Below are positions 11,108-21,536 of a stretch of 33,100 nucleotides of DNA, piece by piece; position 1 is the stretch's first letter, and every line of letters starts with the position of its first letter. The DNA is from Elysia marginata. Taxonomy: Eukaryota; Mollusca; Gastropoda; Plakobranchidae. The notes under the pieces are model-generated. The model saw only the letters and a list, made by a program, of their open reading frames with translations, was not told where the DNA came from and did no database searches. The DNA lies in the NCBI GenBank assembly GCA_019649035.1, contig BMAT01007466.1, positions 90,179-123,278 of the forward strand. Reading direction: 5' to 3'. The translations under genes were made by a program, and so were the position numbers.

Positions 11108-14003
11108 TACATGTAATTTATGCACTAAGCGAAGCAAAAGCGTACTTTAGGAAAGCGTTAACTGCAATGAAATTAGTGTAAATTACGAAGAGAGCGCATG
11201 TTATTTTTTGTCTTCTGTGTCTTGCAACTAGTCAAAATGAGTGCTGCATCAAATTGAAAAGTAGTGTGATATTGAGCTAACAGAAAAGTTTATTTTCCCT
11301 ACTTTTAAATATATCAAACAGAAAAGCTCTATCGTACTTTTGTGTGAAGTTATAGTCGTTTGAAACTAGCAGGGTTAGGACTTGTAAAATGTCAGAAAGG
11401 TGAGAAAATTGCGTTTTAAGTTAATAAAGGTGTAGAGTTCTTGGCAACCATGGCCTATCAATTAAAATTAAACATACAAGACATAAAATTTCAACATGAA
11501 TATCATGTGAAAACCGTCCAAAATGGTTTTAGCGTCAATACCTAAAATAACATTAACTTCCGAACACAAATTTTACTTTGAAAGTTTGTATTTTAAAATA
11601 GGATGTTCGAGTTATTTGTATTCAGCATATAATAAGCTTGTTTTCATTCTTTTAACTTGCCTTTGATCTTTTACAGAGGCCTTGAACGAAATCAAGATGT
11701 TACTTGGCTCATGAAGCCTAGTTTAGAAATATCTGAAAGTAGACTTTGGTCTGTTAGTTTTCGTCCATAATTTTTAAATAAAAAAGTCTGTGGTATGACT
11801 AAAATGACTCTTATTTTACTAAAAAAATTTTTTTCAAGAACATAGAGTCAAAAGGAAAAACCAAAAACCTTATTTTACTTTAAGTCCTTAAAAAGTTTTC
11901 CTTTGGGTGTGTGCCCCTGACCCTAAAGGCCTAGAAAGGGTGTCTGCGGTCATGCATTGCACCCCTGCTTCAGGCTGAAATGCGTTTTTCAAGCATGGCC
12001 AGATATCTTAAGGCTATTAAAAATATATTATTTTGTTAATATAGCTGTCAAAGCAATAAGCATCTAATTAAATATTTATTAACTTAAACAAAAAACTGCA
12101 CATCACACAAAACGTCTAAGGTATCAACGGAAAATTATTTAAGTGAGTATAAGGCAAATTTGATATTCCGAATGTTTTCAAGAATAAAACAAAGCCGAGT
12201 GCGAAAAACAGCCAAGCGACCTAATTTTGATTGAACCTAATAAAAATAATGCATTACTTCCATGTGTATGTTTGAGTTGTGTACTTAGAGGTATACAGAA
12301 CTGATTCCATAGCTTGGGAATTAAAGCAGTGACTGAGTAAGCGGTTGTTAATCGCCAGATTTATGTTTTACATAATAACATTTTACTTTGAAATAACGCG
12401 GAAAATCAATTATCGTTCCCTAACATGTATAGAGTGTCAGTCATTCAATGAAGGATTATAAATTAAATATCTGTAAAATCAAAGCGACCCACTGTGGACA
12501 TGGAATCTAATTGCATGTAAATGTTGTTACCTGATCTCGGATTATAAATGAAACACTTTTAGGTTTGTGGTGAAGAATTTTGTCATAATTTATTTATGAC
12601 TCATACCACATGATGGCCACACGATCTTTTTCTCTCCAATCTCGAACAAAGTTATAGAATGCAGTCTCTTTCTCTCCTCTGTTTGTCTGCAGTCATTCTC
12701 TCTCTCTTCTCTCCCTATCTCTGCCTGTCTGTCTGACTCTTTCTCTAAACATCATCAATGTTAACGTGATACATGTACACACGTGTACCTTCAAATAAAA
12801 ACAGTTTTGTCAACTTCATGATTTGATTACTGTTACCATTCGCATAATACGCATGCCATAGCAGCCGCTAGCTGATATTTCTTCGTTGTCCTATTCGCTA
12901 GGATTATTGCCACCACCAACAGCATTATCATCAACACCTTCTTCAACATCATGACTACTATACTCTGTTTTCCTGATTTTTCAATGCATAATTATTTCCA
13001 TTATGAATTTTGGTCCTTTTTACTTTAAAATTTAAGTCCTGAGAATTTTGAATTTGAATTTGGAATGTTTTTCAGTAAATAAAAAATTCTTTAACCCTCA
13101 ATACTATAACGGCTTCAAAGTTTGGTGTACATTTGAACTTCCACATTTAAAAGGTAATTTTTCGAAAAACTACTGATATCTGTAAATTAAAATCTATAGT
13201 TATGAATATAGAGTTGTCTTTAAATATATATATTTATACATACATGTGCACAAAATCATCCAAAAAATCAATTATTGTTGTCAATCCATATCATTACAAA
13301 GTAGAGCTTTTTTCACAAATAAAAATGTAATCGAAAATGATCATTAAACAGAGAACTAATTAATCATTATGTGTATAATTCGAATTCTTTTTTTTTGAAA
13401 GTCCAAAGAAGGTAAAAAAGAAGAGAACACACCGAGGCGTACCGATAAGGAAAAAAAAGTATAGAACAGCATCTGAGATATTTGCGTAAAACCATCAATA
13501 ATTGCGTGAATGATGCAGAAAAGCAGTGTCTGTGAACCATGGAGATTTTCATGGTTTTCTACAAGAAGTGATTTGTTCCATTATTCCGTGTAAGCTTCAA
13601 ATCTTTAGTTCATTGTATTTTGAAGTAGCCTACATATAATCACAACATGCGGATGTTAAGCGTCCCTGTTTCCATCGGTAAGCACCAAGGTAATTGCTTT
13701 ACGGTTTGCGACATCTTAGGTTGCAATCAGAATAACATCTTTATAATTTTCACTTCGTGTTTAAATGTTACTGTGGAAAAAGTCACCTTCATACTATTAG
13801 TAAGTATCAGGAGTAAATACGATATCAGTTACATAATATACTACATAGGTCTACATATGTAGCCAATATAGATACAATAGCCTTTCCGAATATGTGAATA
13901 TTTGATTTTAGAATACCGTGCCTTGCGGCACTATAAATGTCGTGATATCCGAGTTGATGCCCTATATTCGAAATGTCAATGGGTTATACTTTTAGACCTA
14001 TAC
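11108..14003. other. Non-coding AT-rich DNA between mariner and SINE
   Basis: No gene was identified. The frames at 13367-13552 and 13647-13862 are short, AT-driven and without domains. The stretch contains a CT-rich simple-sequence patch (12663-12746) and palindromic TACATG/ACGTGT-type sequences near 12770-12790. Confidence 0.5.
12663..12746. repeat. Pyrimidine-rich (CT/TCTG) simple-sequence patch
   Basis: Interrupted CT and TCTG repeats on the plus strand. The other long purine/pyrimidine tracts in the window have purines on the plus strand. Confidence 0.7.
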
Positions 14004-14373
14004 AGGGGTAGCGTAGCAGAGTGGTTAGCGCGTCGGACTCGTGATACGACGGTCGTGGGTTCGAATCTTCGATTCCCGACCGTGCCATGTTGCAATTGCC
14101 TTGAAACAGCAATCTACCCTAACTTTGTCCAGTCCTCCCACCTGTAAAATGGGTACCCAGCTACAGACAAAGCTTGAATTTGTGATGCGCCTGCAACACC
14201 CTGTATATGGGTTAAAAGTTGCTTTCAAATGACTGTACTGGTCTGCTGAGGCATTAGTGGCGCTGCGCTTTTTGCGACACAGTTACGCTGGCTAACGAAG
14301 CCAAATTTTCCGAAAGGGATTGATAAAATTTTAATGTATTAGTACATAAATAAATAAATAAATAAATAAATAA
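14004..14373 (+). mobile_element. tRNA-Leu-like SINE, copy 1, with (TAAA)n tail
   Basis: The 5' head is tRNA-like. It has a polymerase III A box TAGCAGAGTGG (14014-14024), a B box GGTTCGAATC (14058-14067), and GTTAGCGCGTCGGACTC between them, resembling tRNA-Leu without its variable arm. A unique body follows, then a conserved 3' block (14234-14322) shared with the copy at 31858, and a terminal (TAAA)n tail (14345-14373). The head has an 8-bp duplication just after the B box and a mutated anticodon region, so this is an old copy and not a functional tRNA gene. Frames reading GSVAEWLARRTRD here are chance translations of the tRNA-like head. Confidence 0.88.
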
Positions 14374-14539
14374 TTATGGAGACTTCTTCTTCACTTTATA
14401 CGTGCCTTAAATCATTAAAATGTCAAATATGTCCATGCGTGATGAAGAATGATCGATGAATCGCCCCTCCCCTTTTTCCCTCCTAATCGCCTTTTACATC
14501 GCTTGTTCTTGTTCTGAAGAGCCCAATGTCAGAATCAAA

Positions 14540-14543
<4 letters not shown>

Positions 14544-14607
<64 letters not shown>

Positions 14608-14625
14608 AACAGAGAGAGAGAGAAG
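14544..14625. repeat. (AG)n(ACAG)n microsatellite
   Basis: A long AG run, then five or so ACAG units, then AG again, ending in an A-rich stretch. The Arg/Glu-rich reading frame over it is an artefact of the repeat. Confidence 0.95.
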
Positions 14626-16330
14626 AAAAAAAAAGAAAAAAGTCATGAAGCTGCTTTTTGTGACTTTACAGTTTTACTATAGTAAAAATTCAAACGAATT
14701 TATAGTAATCGTTTTTATATTGTCGTCGTCTTCGTAATCATCATTCATCTTGGTGATCATCTTTGTAAAGCTTTATCATTAATTTCAAAGAAGGTAATTT
14801 AGTTTGATGCTAACAGTGTTCGTGTCCAGTATTTTAGTTAAGGCAGCCAATGAATTGTGTTCATTTTAATATTATGAGTCGCAGAAAGCTCAGCGGATGA
14901 CTAAAGAACTGATGAAAAGAAACTGTTTAAACTTAAAATAAAACCGTGTGTAGGTTTACTTCTCCCACAGCCTTAGAGTACCATGTGCACTTAAGGCCAT
15001 AGCCTTTCTCCAAAATTATAGGTGGCAGCTACTTGCGTATGCAGATAAATAACCTTACAGAACGCAAGACTTTCAACCTACCTGAACGTTCCTGGTTTGC
15101 TTAACTTCGCTCGAGTTTGCGGCAGGTGAAGACAACAAACAACGCATGAATAGAAAATCTATACAAAAGCCATGTTCAGACCAAAGAAAAACAAAACAAA
15201 ACAAAAAATGCGAGAAAACTAAACTAGTTACGACGTCATAGTGCTCTTTATTTATTTGTAAGCTGATTTTTCTACGCTTTTTTTCCGTCAAAACTTCAAT
15301 GCTAGTGGGATGAGACAGTCATCCAGCCGTGACGGCTCTCACGGTCCTCGTCCTTTCAGAACAGAACAAAATTTTTGAAAAAAAAATGTACTGTCTTCGT
15401 CTCTTATAGTTATATTAGTTTACAATGACTCAGATGATAGCAGCACATGTAGTCACATATATTCTCATTTTGTACTTGTAACATTTTGTAACATATAATG
15501 CCTTTCACCCCCAAAATATTCATTGTATTTATGTGAACACACAGCAAAACACGTCGCTATGGGTAGATTGGGCCGCCCGCCAGTGTCGAAGTAGATCTAG
15601 TTATATTTGCACAACCGCGGTTTTGTCAACAGAAGCAGCTATTGAAATTGCATTTCTCGTCGTAGGCTTACAATAGATAATGATATGCAATAAAAATACT
15701 TGCACGCATTTACAAAGAATTCACAATCGTTGTTCTGTGAGCTTGGCTTTAAGCCCAACGTAGATAGGGGCTTGCGCAGTCTAGATCTAGTGCTTATTGC
15801 GAATTATGAATTCCATTTTTTTTGCCTCTCAGCTGAACAGTTAGCTCTAACTTAAGCTTGAAGATACATTGTACATTGCAAATGTTAATCCTTGATGGGT
15901 TCTCCCCGTGCTCAGGTTTCAGGAAACATACATGACTGTTAAGGTTTTCTCAATTTAAAATCGGCAGAACAATATTTATTGGTTTCCATGCCCTTTAAGA
16001 AGGCTAGATCACTATACATGTACACGTATTTGCTAAATTAGAATGTATGTACCGGTGCAATGTATCCATGAACTTAAAAAGTTCAGGATACTAATTACTT
16101 ACTCAGATTTTCAAATATTTAGATATTTATGGTATTTCCACAATTAACAACTTATTAACACTTATAAAGATAATAACAAATCTTTCTGGTTTACATGAAA
16201 AAGGAACTTGTCTTTTACTCCCCAGTAACCACAGACTTAGCAGCACCAATGAATCTCTAGATCTTCCTCTTTCCATCATTCGAAATCTGCGGCTATATCT
16301 CGGTACGGTAGCGACTGTGCGTACCCAGCA
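14626..16330. other. Non-coding DNA, no gene recognised
   Basis: AT-rich sequence with no supportable exon. Frames at 15073-15291 and 16127-16336 on the minus strand show no domain. The stretch contains AGATCTAG-type palindromic bits near 15593 and 15782. Confidence 0.45.
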
Positions 16331-16403
16331 GGTCAATCAATCTATCGTTTATGGTGTACCGGTTTATTGGCACTTTTCAACGGTTAATCCTTGCGTTTTT
16401 ATT
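16331..16403 (+). repeat. Diverged direct repeat, copy A
   Basis: Begins GGTCAATCAAT and includes TTATGGTGTACC, GGCACTTTTCA, CGGTTAA, CCTT and CGTTTTTA. The same order of blocks recurs at 16523-16600, about 190 bp downstream. It may be two copies of an unidentified repeat unit. Confidence 0.75.
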
Positions 16404-16522
16404 ATGAGTTTTAGTCCCACCTTAAGCTAGTTGAAAGCGAGATAGGTCTCTAAAAAGTTTATGAAAGTCAAAGAAGAGAAAAAAAACCGGTGCCATACTC
16501 AGTTTTTTTAAGGATCCACGCG

Positions 16523-16600
16523 GGTCAATCAATATATTTTTATGGTGTACCACTACCAGTATATAGGCACTTTTCAGCGGTTAAGCCTTACGTTTTTACT
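16523..16600 (+). repeat. Diverged direct repeat, copy B
   Basis: Matches 16331-16403 over its whole length, with a small insertion after GTGTACC and scattered substitutions. Confidence 0.75.
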
Positions 16601-16705
16601 GTAATGTAGTTACTACAAAATGCTTTAGCTTCATCAAAGATGCACCTGATTTTATAATTATTGCAAAACATGCTGGAATTACTGGTCATTGCATAACTTT
16701 AGCTT

Positions 16706-16708
<3 letters not shown>

Positions 16709-16742
<34 letters not shown>
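16709..16742. repeat. (AG)n microsatellite running into an assembly gap
   Basis: About 17 AG units run directly into 67 undetermined bases (16743-16809). The true length of the repeat is therefore unknown. Confidence 0.95.
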
Positions 16743-16809
16743 NNNNNNNNNNNNNNNNNNNNNNNNNNNNNNNNNNNNNNNNNNNNNNNNNNNNNNNNNN
16801 NNNNNNNNN
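16743..16809. other. Assembly gap (67 N)
   Basis: Run of N. Frames crossing it are artefacts. Confidence 1.
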
Positions 16810-17965
16810 CAATAACATACAAGTACATGTATAATGTACAATGAATGACAAACGGAAAAAAGAATAAAAAACACAACGTGCTTGGAACAAGGTTCCACAT
16901 GAGATCACAAAACATAAAAGGAAGCCAAATTATTGCATCAGAAAATAACATGTAAGTTTGGTTTTTTAATTAGTAATCTTTATTGTTGCTCATTTTGTCA
17001 AAAGTTTAGCTTTTTATTGAGCTTTCTACAAGCCTACAAATCTACAAACCTACATGGTAATTGGTATAGTTTGTGTTGAGGATAAATATTTTTACCGGTA
17101 TGTTATGGAATACGGTATTGAATTATAAATTGGATCACCGTTTCTAACCTTTGGAAGAAACCATATATACCCTTTTAAAAAATCATATTTTATTGATTTT
17201 TTATCATTTGTAAGATCATTTTCTGCACAAGTAAAAAATACCCCCATATGTACATGTATTATAAAATTCTGTGAAAATTCAGGAGGTTTTAGAAAGTTTT
17301 TTTCTTTAGTTCTTACAAAAATGAAGCCATTTATTGACACTTGGTTGAGCTCAATGAAGTTAACTTTTAATAGAGACTTTAAAGATACGAAGACATTTAT
17401 TTAAGATAATTAAATATAAAATTTGTTAAAGAAATGTGGAAAATTTGAAAATGAACTTCAGAATATATTGCATAACAAGTAGATATAGTTCATGTTAAGG
17501 TGTTAAAAAGGTGTGATTTGAGACCATTTTAAGTTAACTTTAAAAAACCAAAGGTCTAGTCAACTTGACTATTTTTAATGACTTTCAAGCAGTTACATCG
17601 TTTAGAATACACTGTAAAAAAAAAACATTCATACAAAGTTCACAGAAAAAAAAACCGTGGGAAACATCTATATGTAGGTCTATATTATTAATCTGCAGAT
17701 TTTTTAAATCTGAGTTTTAAATGTCTGCTCAAACAGATACCGTATTTTCTTTATTCCATGTTAAATCTTGCAGACATACTAATGTATCACGAAGAAGCAG
17801 TTTAAGGGCTATATCTTTTTATTATCTCGACTACTAAAATAGGCTATAAAACACTACATAGCTATATTAAAAAAAATGAATGATTTCGGCAAGATTTCTT
17901 AGTTATTATTCTATTCGATTTGAACAAAGCGTTATGCAATTTATTTATTTTATTTTCCCTTCTTC
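16810..17965. other. Downstream flank and possible 3' UTR of the EF-hand gene
   Basis: No gene was found. The portion next to 17965 should be 3' UTR of the minus-strand EF-hand gene. Minus-strand AATAAA hexamers overlap 17940-17950 (very close to the stop) and lie at 17818-17823 (a more usual distance). I cannot choose between them from sequence. Confidence 0.45.
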
Positions 17966-18173
17966 TTAGACGTTAAGATCTTTGAAGAGTGCAAGGAATT
18001 CTTTGATGTCCACGCCGTTGTTGTCGGGGTCAGCCTGAGCCATGGTCTGGTCCAGCGCGTCTTCCTCAATGGGGATCTCGAGATCGGTCATCAGATTCTT
18101 GACCTCTTCACGGCTCAGCTTACCAGAATTATCCTTGTCGAGTTTCTTGAAAGTTTCCTCCAGTTCTGCCCGC
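17966..18173 (-). CDS. Calmodulin-like EF-hand protein, exon 3 (residues 83-150)
   Basis: Terminal coding exon. The acceptor reads TTTGGGGGGTACAG (AG at the RC of 18174-18175). Its first base completes the Thr codon begun in exon 2 (AC+G), after which the frame runs RAELEETFKKLDKDNSGKLS... to ...LALFKDLNV and TAA (17966-17968). EF-hand 3 (protein residues 94-105, DKDNSGKLSREE) is fully canonical: Asp, Asp, Ser, Lys, Ser and Glu at the liganding positions, with Gly at position 6. EF-hand 4 begins DPDNNG (residues 130-135) but continues VDIKE, one residue short of the 12-residue loop. The length and EF3-EF4 spacing match calmodulin and troponin C. The exon is markedly GC-richer than its introns. 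Confidence 0.92.
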
Positions 18174-18959
18174 CTGTACCCCCCAAAAATATTATATTTA
18201 TAATATATTATAATACGTTCATTGAGTAAGATTATAACAATAGGTTACTTCTGTAGTTTTAAGGTATTACTGAGAATAACGTACAGAGAAAACTAATAAG
18301 TATAGTTTCAAGACAAAGCTCTATCATGCCAAGCAAACACGTGACGGTTGCGCACGTAAAATTAAAACGCAAAGGGGAGTAGTATACAGGTAACAGTATA
18401 AGATTTTTGTAGAATGCAGATATGGAGGCTTTGAACGTTGAAAAGACCCATATTGCACGTAAAAGCTACCGGCATAAAAATCTTGCCTAGCAAAATGTGC
18501 TTAAATATCAAACTGTTCCTGTTAAAGTCCATTGTTTCTCTGCCAATGTCCACTTGCAAGTGTGTGTTCGCCTTTTAAACAAATCATAATCTTCGAATTT
18601 CTACATGTAGCATTACGGTCTTATTTATTTGATAAGACAATCTACTTTCAAAGTCCATAATTACATAGACTAAAGAACTAATGCATGAACTTTCAAAACT
18701 TAATAATACCAGGCGTCAGATGAAGTCAATGTCAACATAATATCAGACATACATGATACGTGTTTTCAGTGGCCCGAGCAACCGAGAGTTACGTTTAGTT
18801 CAAAAGTATTGAGAATAACAAGTTTAAAAAGAAAACAAAATTTATAAACATGGTGACGCAAAAAGGGAGTTTTTGAAAAATGACTAATGAAAAAAAAAAC
18901 CAAGGTTATTAAGTAGACATAGATGCACCGCGATTGTTTTCTTATGTTTTCTGACTTAC
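18174..18959 (-). other. EF-hand gene intron 2 (786 bp, phase 2)
   Basis: Bounded by donor GTAAGT (RC of 18954-18959) and acceptor TACAG. It is AT-rich, and no further exon is needed because exon 2 and exon 3 join in frame. The frames at 18362-18559 and 18766-18993 are not supported as genes. Confidence 0.85.
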
Positions 18960-19054
18960 GTGACTTCCTTGATGTCCCTGGCAAAAAGAGCACTACTGAA
19001 CTCTTCCCATGAAATCGTGTCGTTGTTATCTGTATTCACGGCCATGAACATTTG
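18960..19054 (-). CDS. Calmodulin-like EF-hand protein, exon 2 (residues 51-82)
   Basis: A 95-bp internal exon. The acceptor TTTTTTCAATCCAG precedes CAAATGTTC, and the donor is GTCAC/GTAAGT. Translation: QMFMAVNTDNNDTISWEEF, then SSALFARDIKEV and AC, the first two bases of the Thr82 codon. It contains EF-hand 2 (residues 57-68, NTDNNDTISWEE), with Asn, Asp, Asn, Thr, Ser and Glu at the six liganding positions and Ile at the hydrophobic position. Position 6 is Asp rather than Gly, which is less usual. The left boundary is phase 0 and matches exon 1; the right boundary is phase 2 and matches exon 3. A longer open frame that starts inside intron 1 and runs through this exon is not the real gene. 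Confidence 0.9.
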
Positions 19055-21446
19055 CTGGATTGAAAAAAGAAAAGGTGTAAGATATTTAGTCATCACTGAA
19101 GAAATCAGGAATGAAAAGAAAAGATTTAAAAATAAAATAAAATTATGTTTATTTTCATACATGCACGAGAAAGTCACAGAGCTTGTGAAATCAAAAAAGT
19201 TTATTTTAAATCCTTTTTGGCGTATTGTTTTCGTGGTGTTTTATTTTTTGATTTGCCATGTTGTTGTGTTTTGCATTAGCGCGAAGGACAAAAAAATCTG
19301 TAAGGCGTAACTTAGGCAACACCTAAAAAAACCAAAGCTTCCCTTTAGGTTTTTTTTATTCGTAGATTTTTTTGTCTTAATATACGATAAAAACAACTTC
19401 AATTAATCTGCATTATACAATCGTGTATTATACAAAATTATAATTCTACTAAACGTAAGAACCAATATGGTGTACAGCATAATCGTACATTGCTTAATCA
19501 TCGAATGCATGGACACCATTTAAGAAGGACCAAGGAGGCTTCCTGTCATTTATATTGATTTACTACTCTTTGTGTAAAATGAAATCACCACAACACATTC
19601 TCTTTAAAAAGGTTCGATACGAATCTTGATTTTTTTCTGTAAGAAAATCTAAAAAAACCGGCCCAAAATATCAATTGCTCATCACATACGGCTTGCGTTA
19701 GAAACACAAACGTCACTTTCAACAGCTCTCGTTTCATCTCTTCTATCATGCAAATTCCATAAATTTCCATTTTCAATATATTTTTTTTCCGAAATGGCAA
19801 AACGAAAATAGGAAACGTGAGACACTAATAAAAGTTGTCAACACGCAAAAAATATCTTGTTCAAATCTAAAGATAAAATATTATCTCACAATAAGATTCA
19901 TATTAAAATATTATGCAGCAGTTTTCAACACATAATATGTTTATTTCATCGTCAAAAGCCACGCCACTCATAGGCTGCAAAATGATACCAATTTAAAATC
20001 TTAACGCTGTTTTGCCATAACCTTTTTGGAGTATTACAGAGTAAAAGGCTAAACGCTGAATTTTTGGGACATTGGAGGTTAAAGTCGCTGTTTGAGCAGT
20101 TCATTGTGTATGAGTTGTGTGTATCTGTCGTGGCACAATTTAGCAATTTGTATGATTTGTTTAGTGAAATTTGATGTGAATGACGGGAGCCGGACCATTT
20201 CCAATTATTGAGGTCGTTTGAGTAGACAGAAAAATGACCATTTTGAGCATTCGGTTAGCTTTAAAAATTAGACCGCTTTGGTTAGATTTGCTAGATTTTT
20301 AGGTTAACTTGTAAATAAAAAAACAGGCACCCATTCCCAGTAAAATGTTTAGCCTTAGCCTTCGACAAAAGCTATTTATTATTATTGCCAATGCGACTAC
20401 GAGATACGGTTGTAAATGAGCGAATACATCGTTGAATCATAATTTTTTTCGGTCCTTTTAGCAGCAACTTAATCACTTCAGGAGTTTATGAGAAGAAACT
20501 GTAACTTGAGCTTGCGTATGTTAGTCGAATGTTACACGAGTCTTCACTCGGAAAAGCAAGAGCTGATAAAATGTGATACAGAATAATTATAGACAATGCG
20601 CCAAAGCAAAGTAGAGCAGCACAGAGTCACCCCATGCTGACGTTAAAAGGTCGTTTCACATGAAAACAAGGATTCATTATAAGAATAAAGTGGAATTTTC
20701 CTGCCGTGTCACAAAACTTAATGTCAAACTATCTAACCACATGGGCAACATGTATGAACTACAGCCAAAATGTCACAGGGTAGAACATCACTAGCGTGTC
20801 TGTCTGCTCTCTATTGTTCGCTTAAGTACTTTGCAGTTAATTTTTAAAGAGATTTGCAGACAAAATGTTAGTAGGCATTTTATCCTCTTCAGACCAATCT
20901 TTATAAACCCAGTTGCAACAAAAATGCAGGGACAAACTCCTAGGCCCGACTTGTGCAAGAAAGAAAAATAACGGCGACACCATATTACATAATTAATTCG
21001 AACATTTAGATCCCACCGAGGCAGTTGGCAAATGAAGCAAAGCATATTCATTATTTGCAACGGGATCACCACAAAACACCATAGGCCTACAATAAGGTGA
21101 CGAGATTATATGATACCTTGTAGTTATAAAATCTATGTTATTAGAAATCAAGGGTAGCTAGTTAGCGTGCAATGCCTATACTTTAAAAGGTAATTTAGGT
21201 TTGAAAAATGTTAGTGATATGACAATTTCCATGTTTGGTCGCAGGGACGTTTGTTAACATTAGTTAGGCGAATATCGATTGGCAAGCTATGGAAACGAAT
21301 GAAACTTGAGATGATAAATCACAATGTCTACATGAGACTATCTTGTTTTGTTCGACCCTCGTTCATTATACATAGGTCACAGATTGCTGTTTACAAGTTA
21401 GGGTTTCGCCCAAAAGAACAATTGTATGAGACCTTGAGAACCACCT

Positions 21447-21461
21447 GAGAGAGAGAGATAG

Positions 21462-21509
<48 letters not shown>

Positions 21510-21536
21510 AGGGAGAGAGAGAGAGAGAGAGAGAGA
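21447..21536. repeat. (GA)n(GATA)n(GA)n compound microsatellite
   Basis: GA units, about eight GATA units, then GA units with one GGGA interruption. The Ser/Leu-rich minus-strand frame over it is an artefact. Confidence 0.96.

Noticed and set aside
14008..14085. A genuine tRNA gene
   Set aside because: A and B boxes are present, but the cloverleaf is not intact, there is an 8-bp duplication after the B box, and a SINE body follows directly. The second copy at 31861 is also followed by the SINE body.
13902..14232. Three overlapping frames reading like GSVAEWLARRTRD
   Set aside because: They are translations of the tRNA-like SINE head in different frames. The same peptide reappears at the second SINE copy near 31840-31986.
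16679..16951. Minus-strand frames crossing 16743-16809
   Set aside because: They run through the undetermined bases and the AG repeat.
18960..19310. 116-residue plus-strand frame
   Set aside because: It is antisense to EF-hand exon 2 and the adjoining intron. The minus strand has the splice sites and the EF-hand motif.
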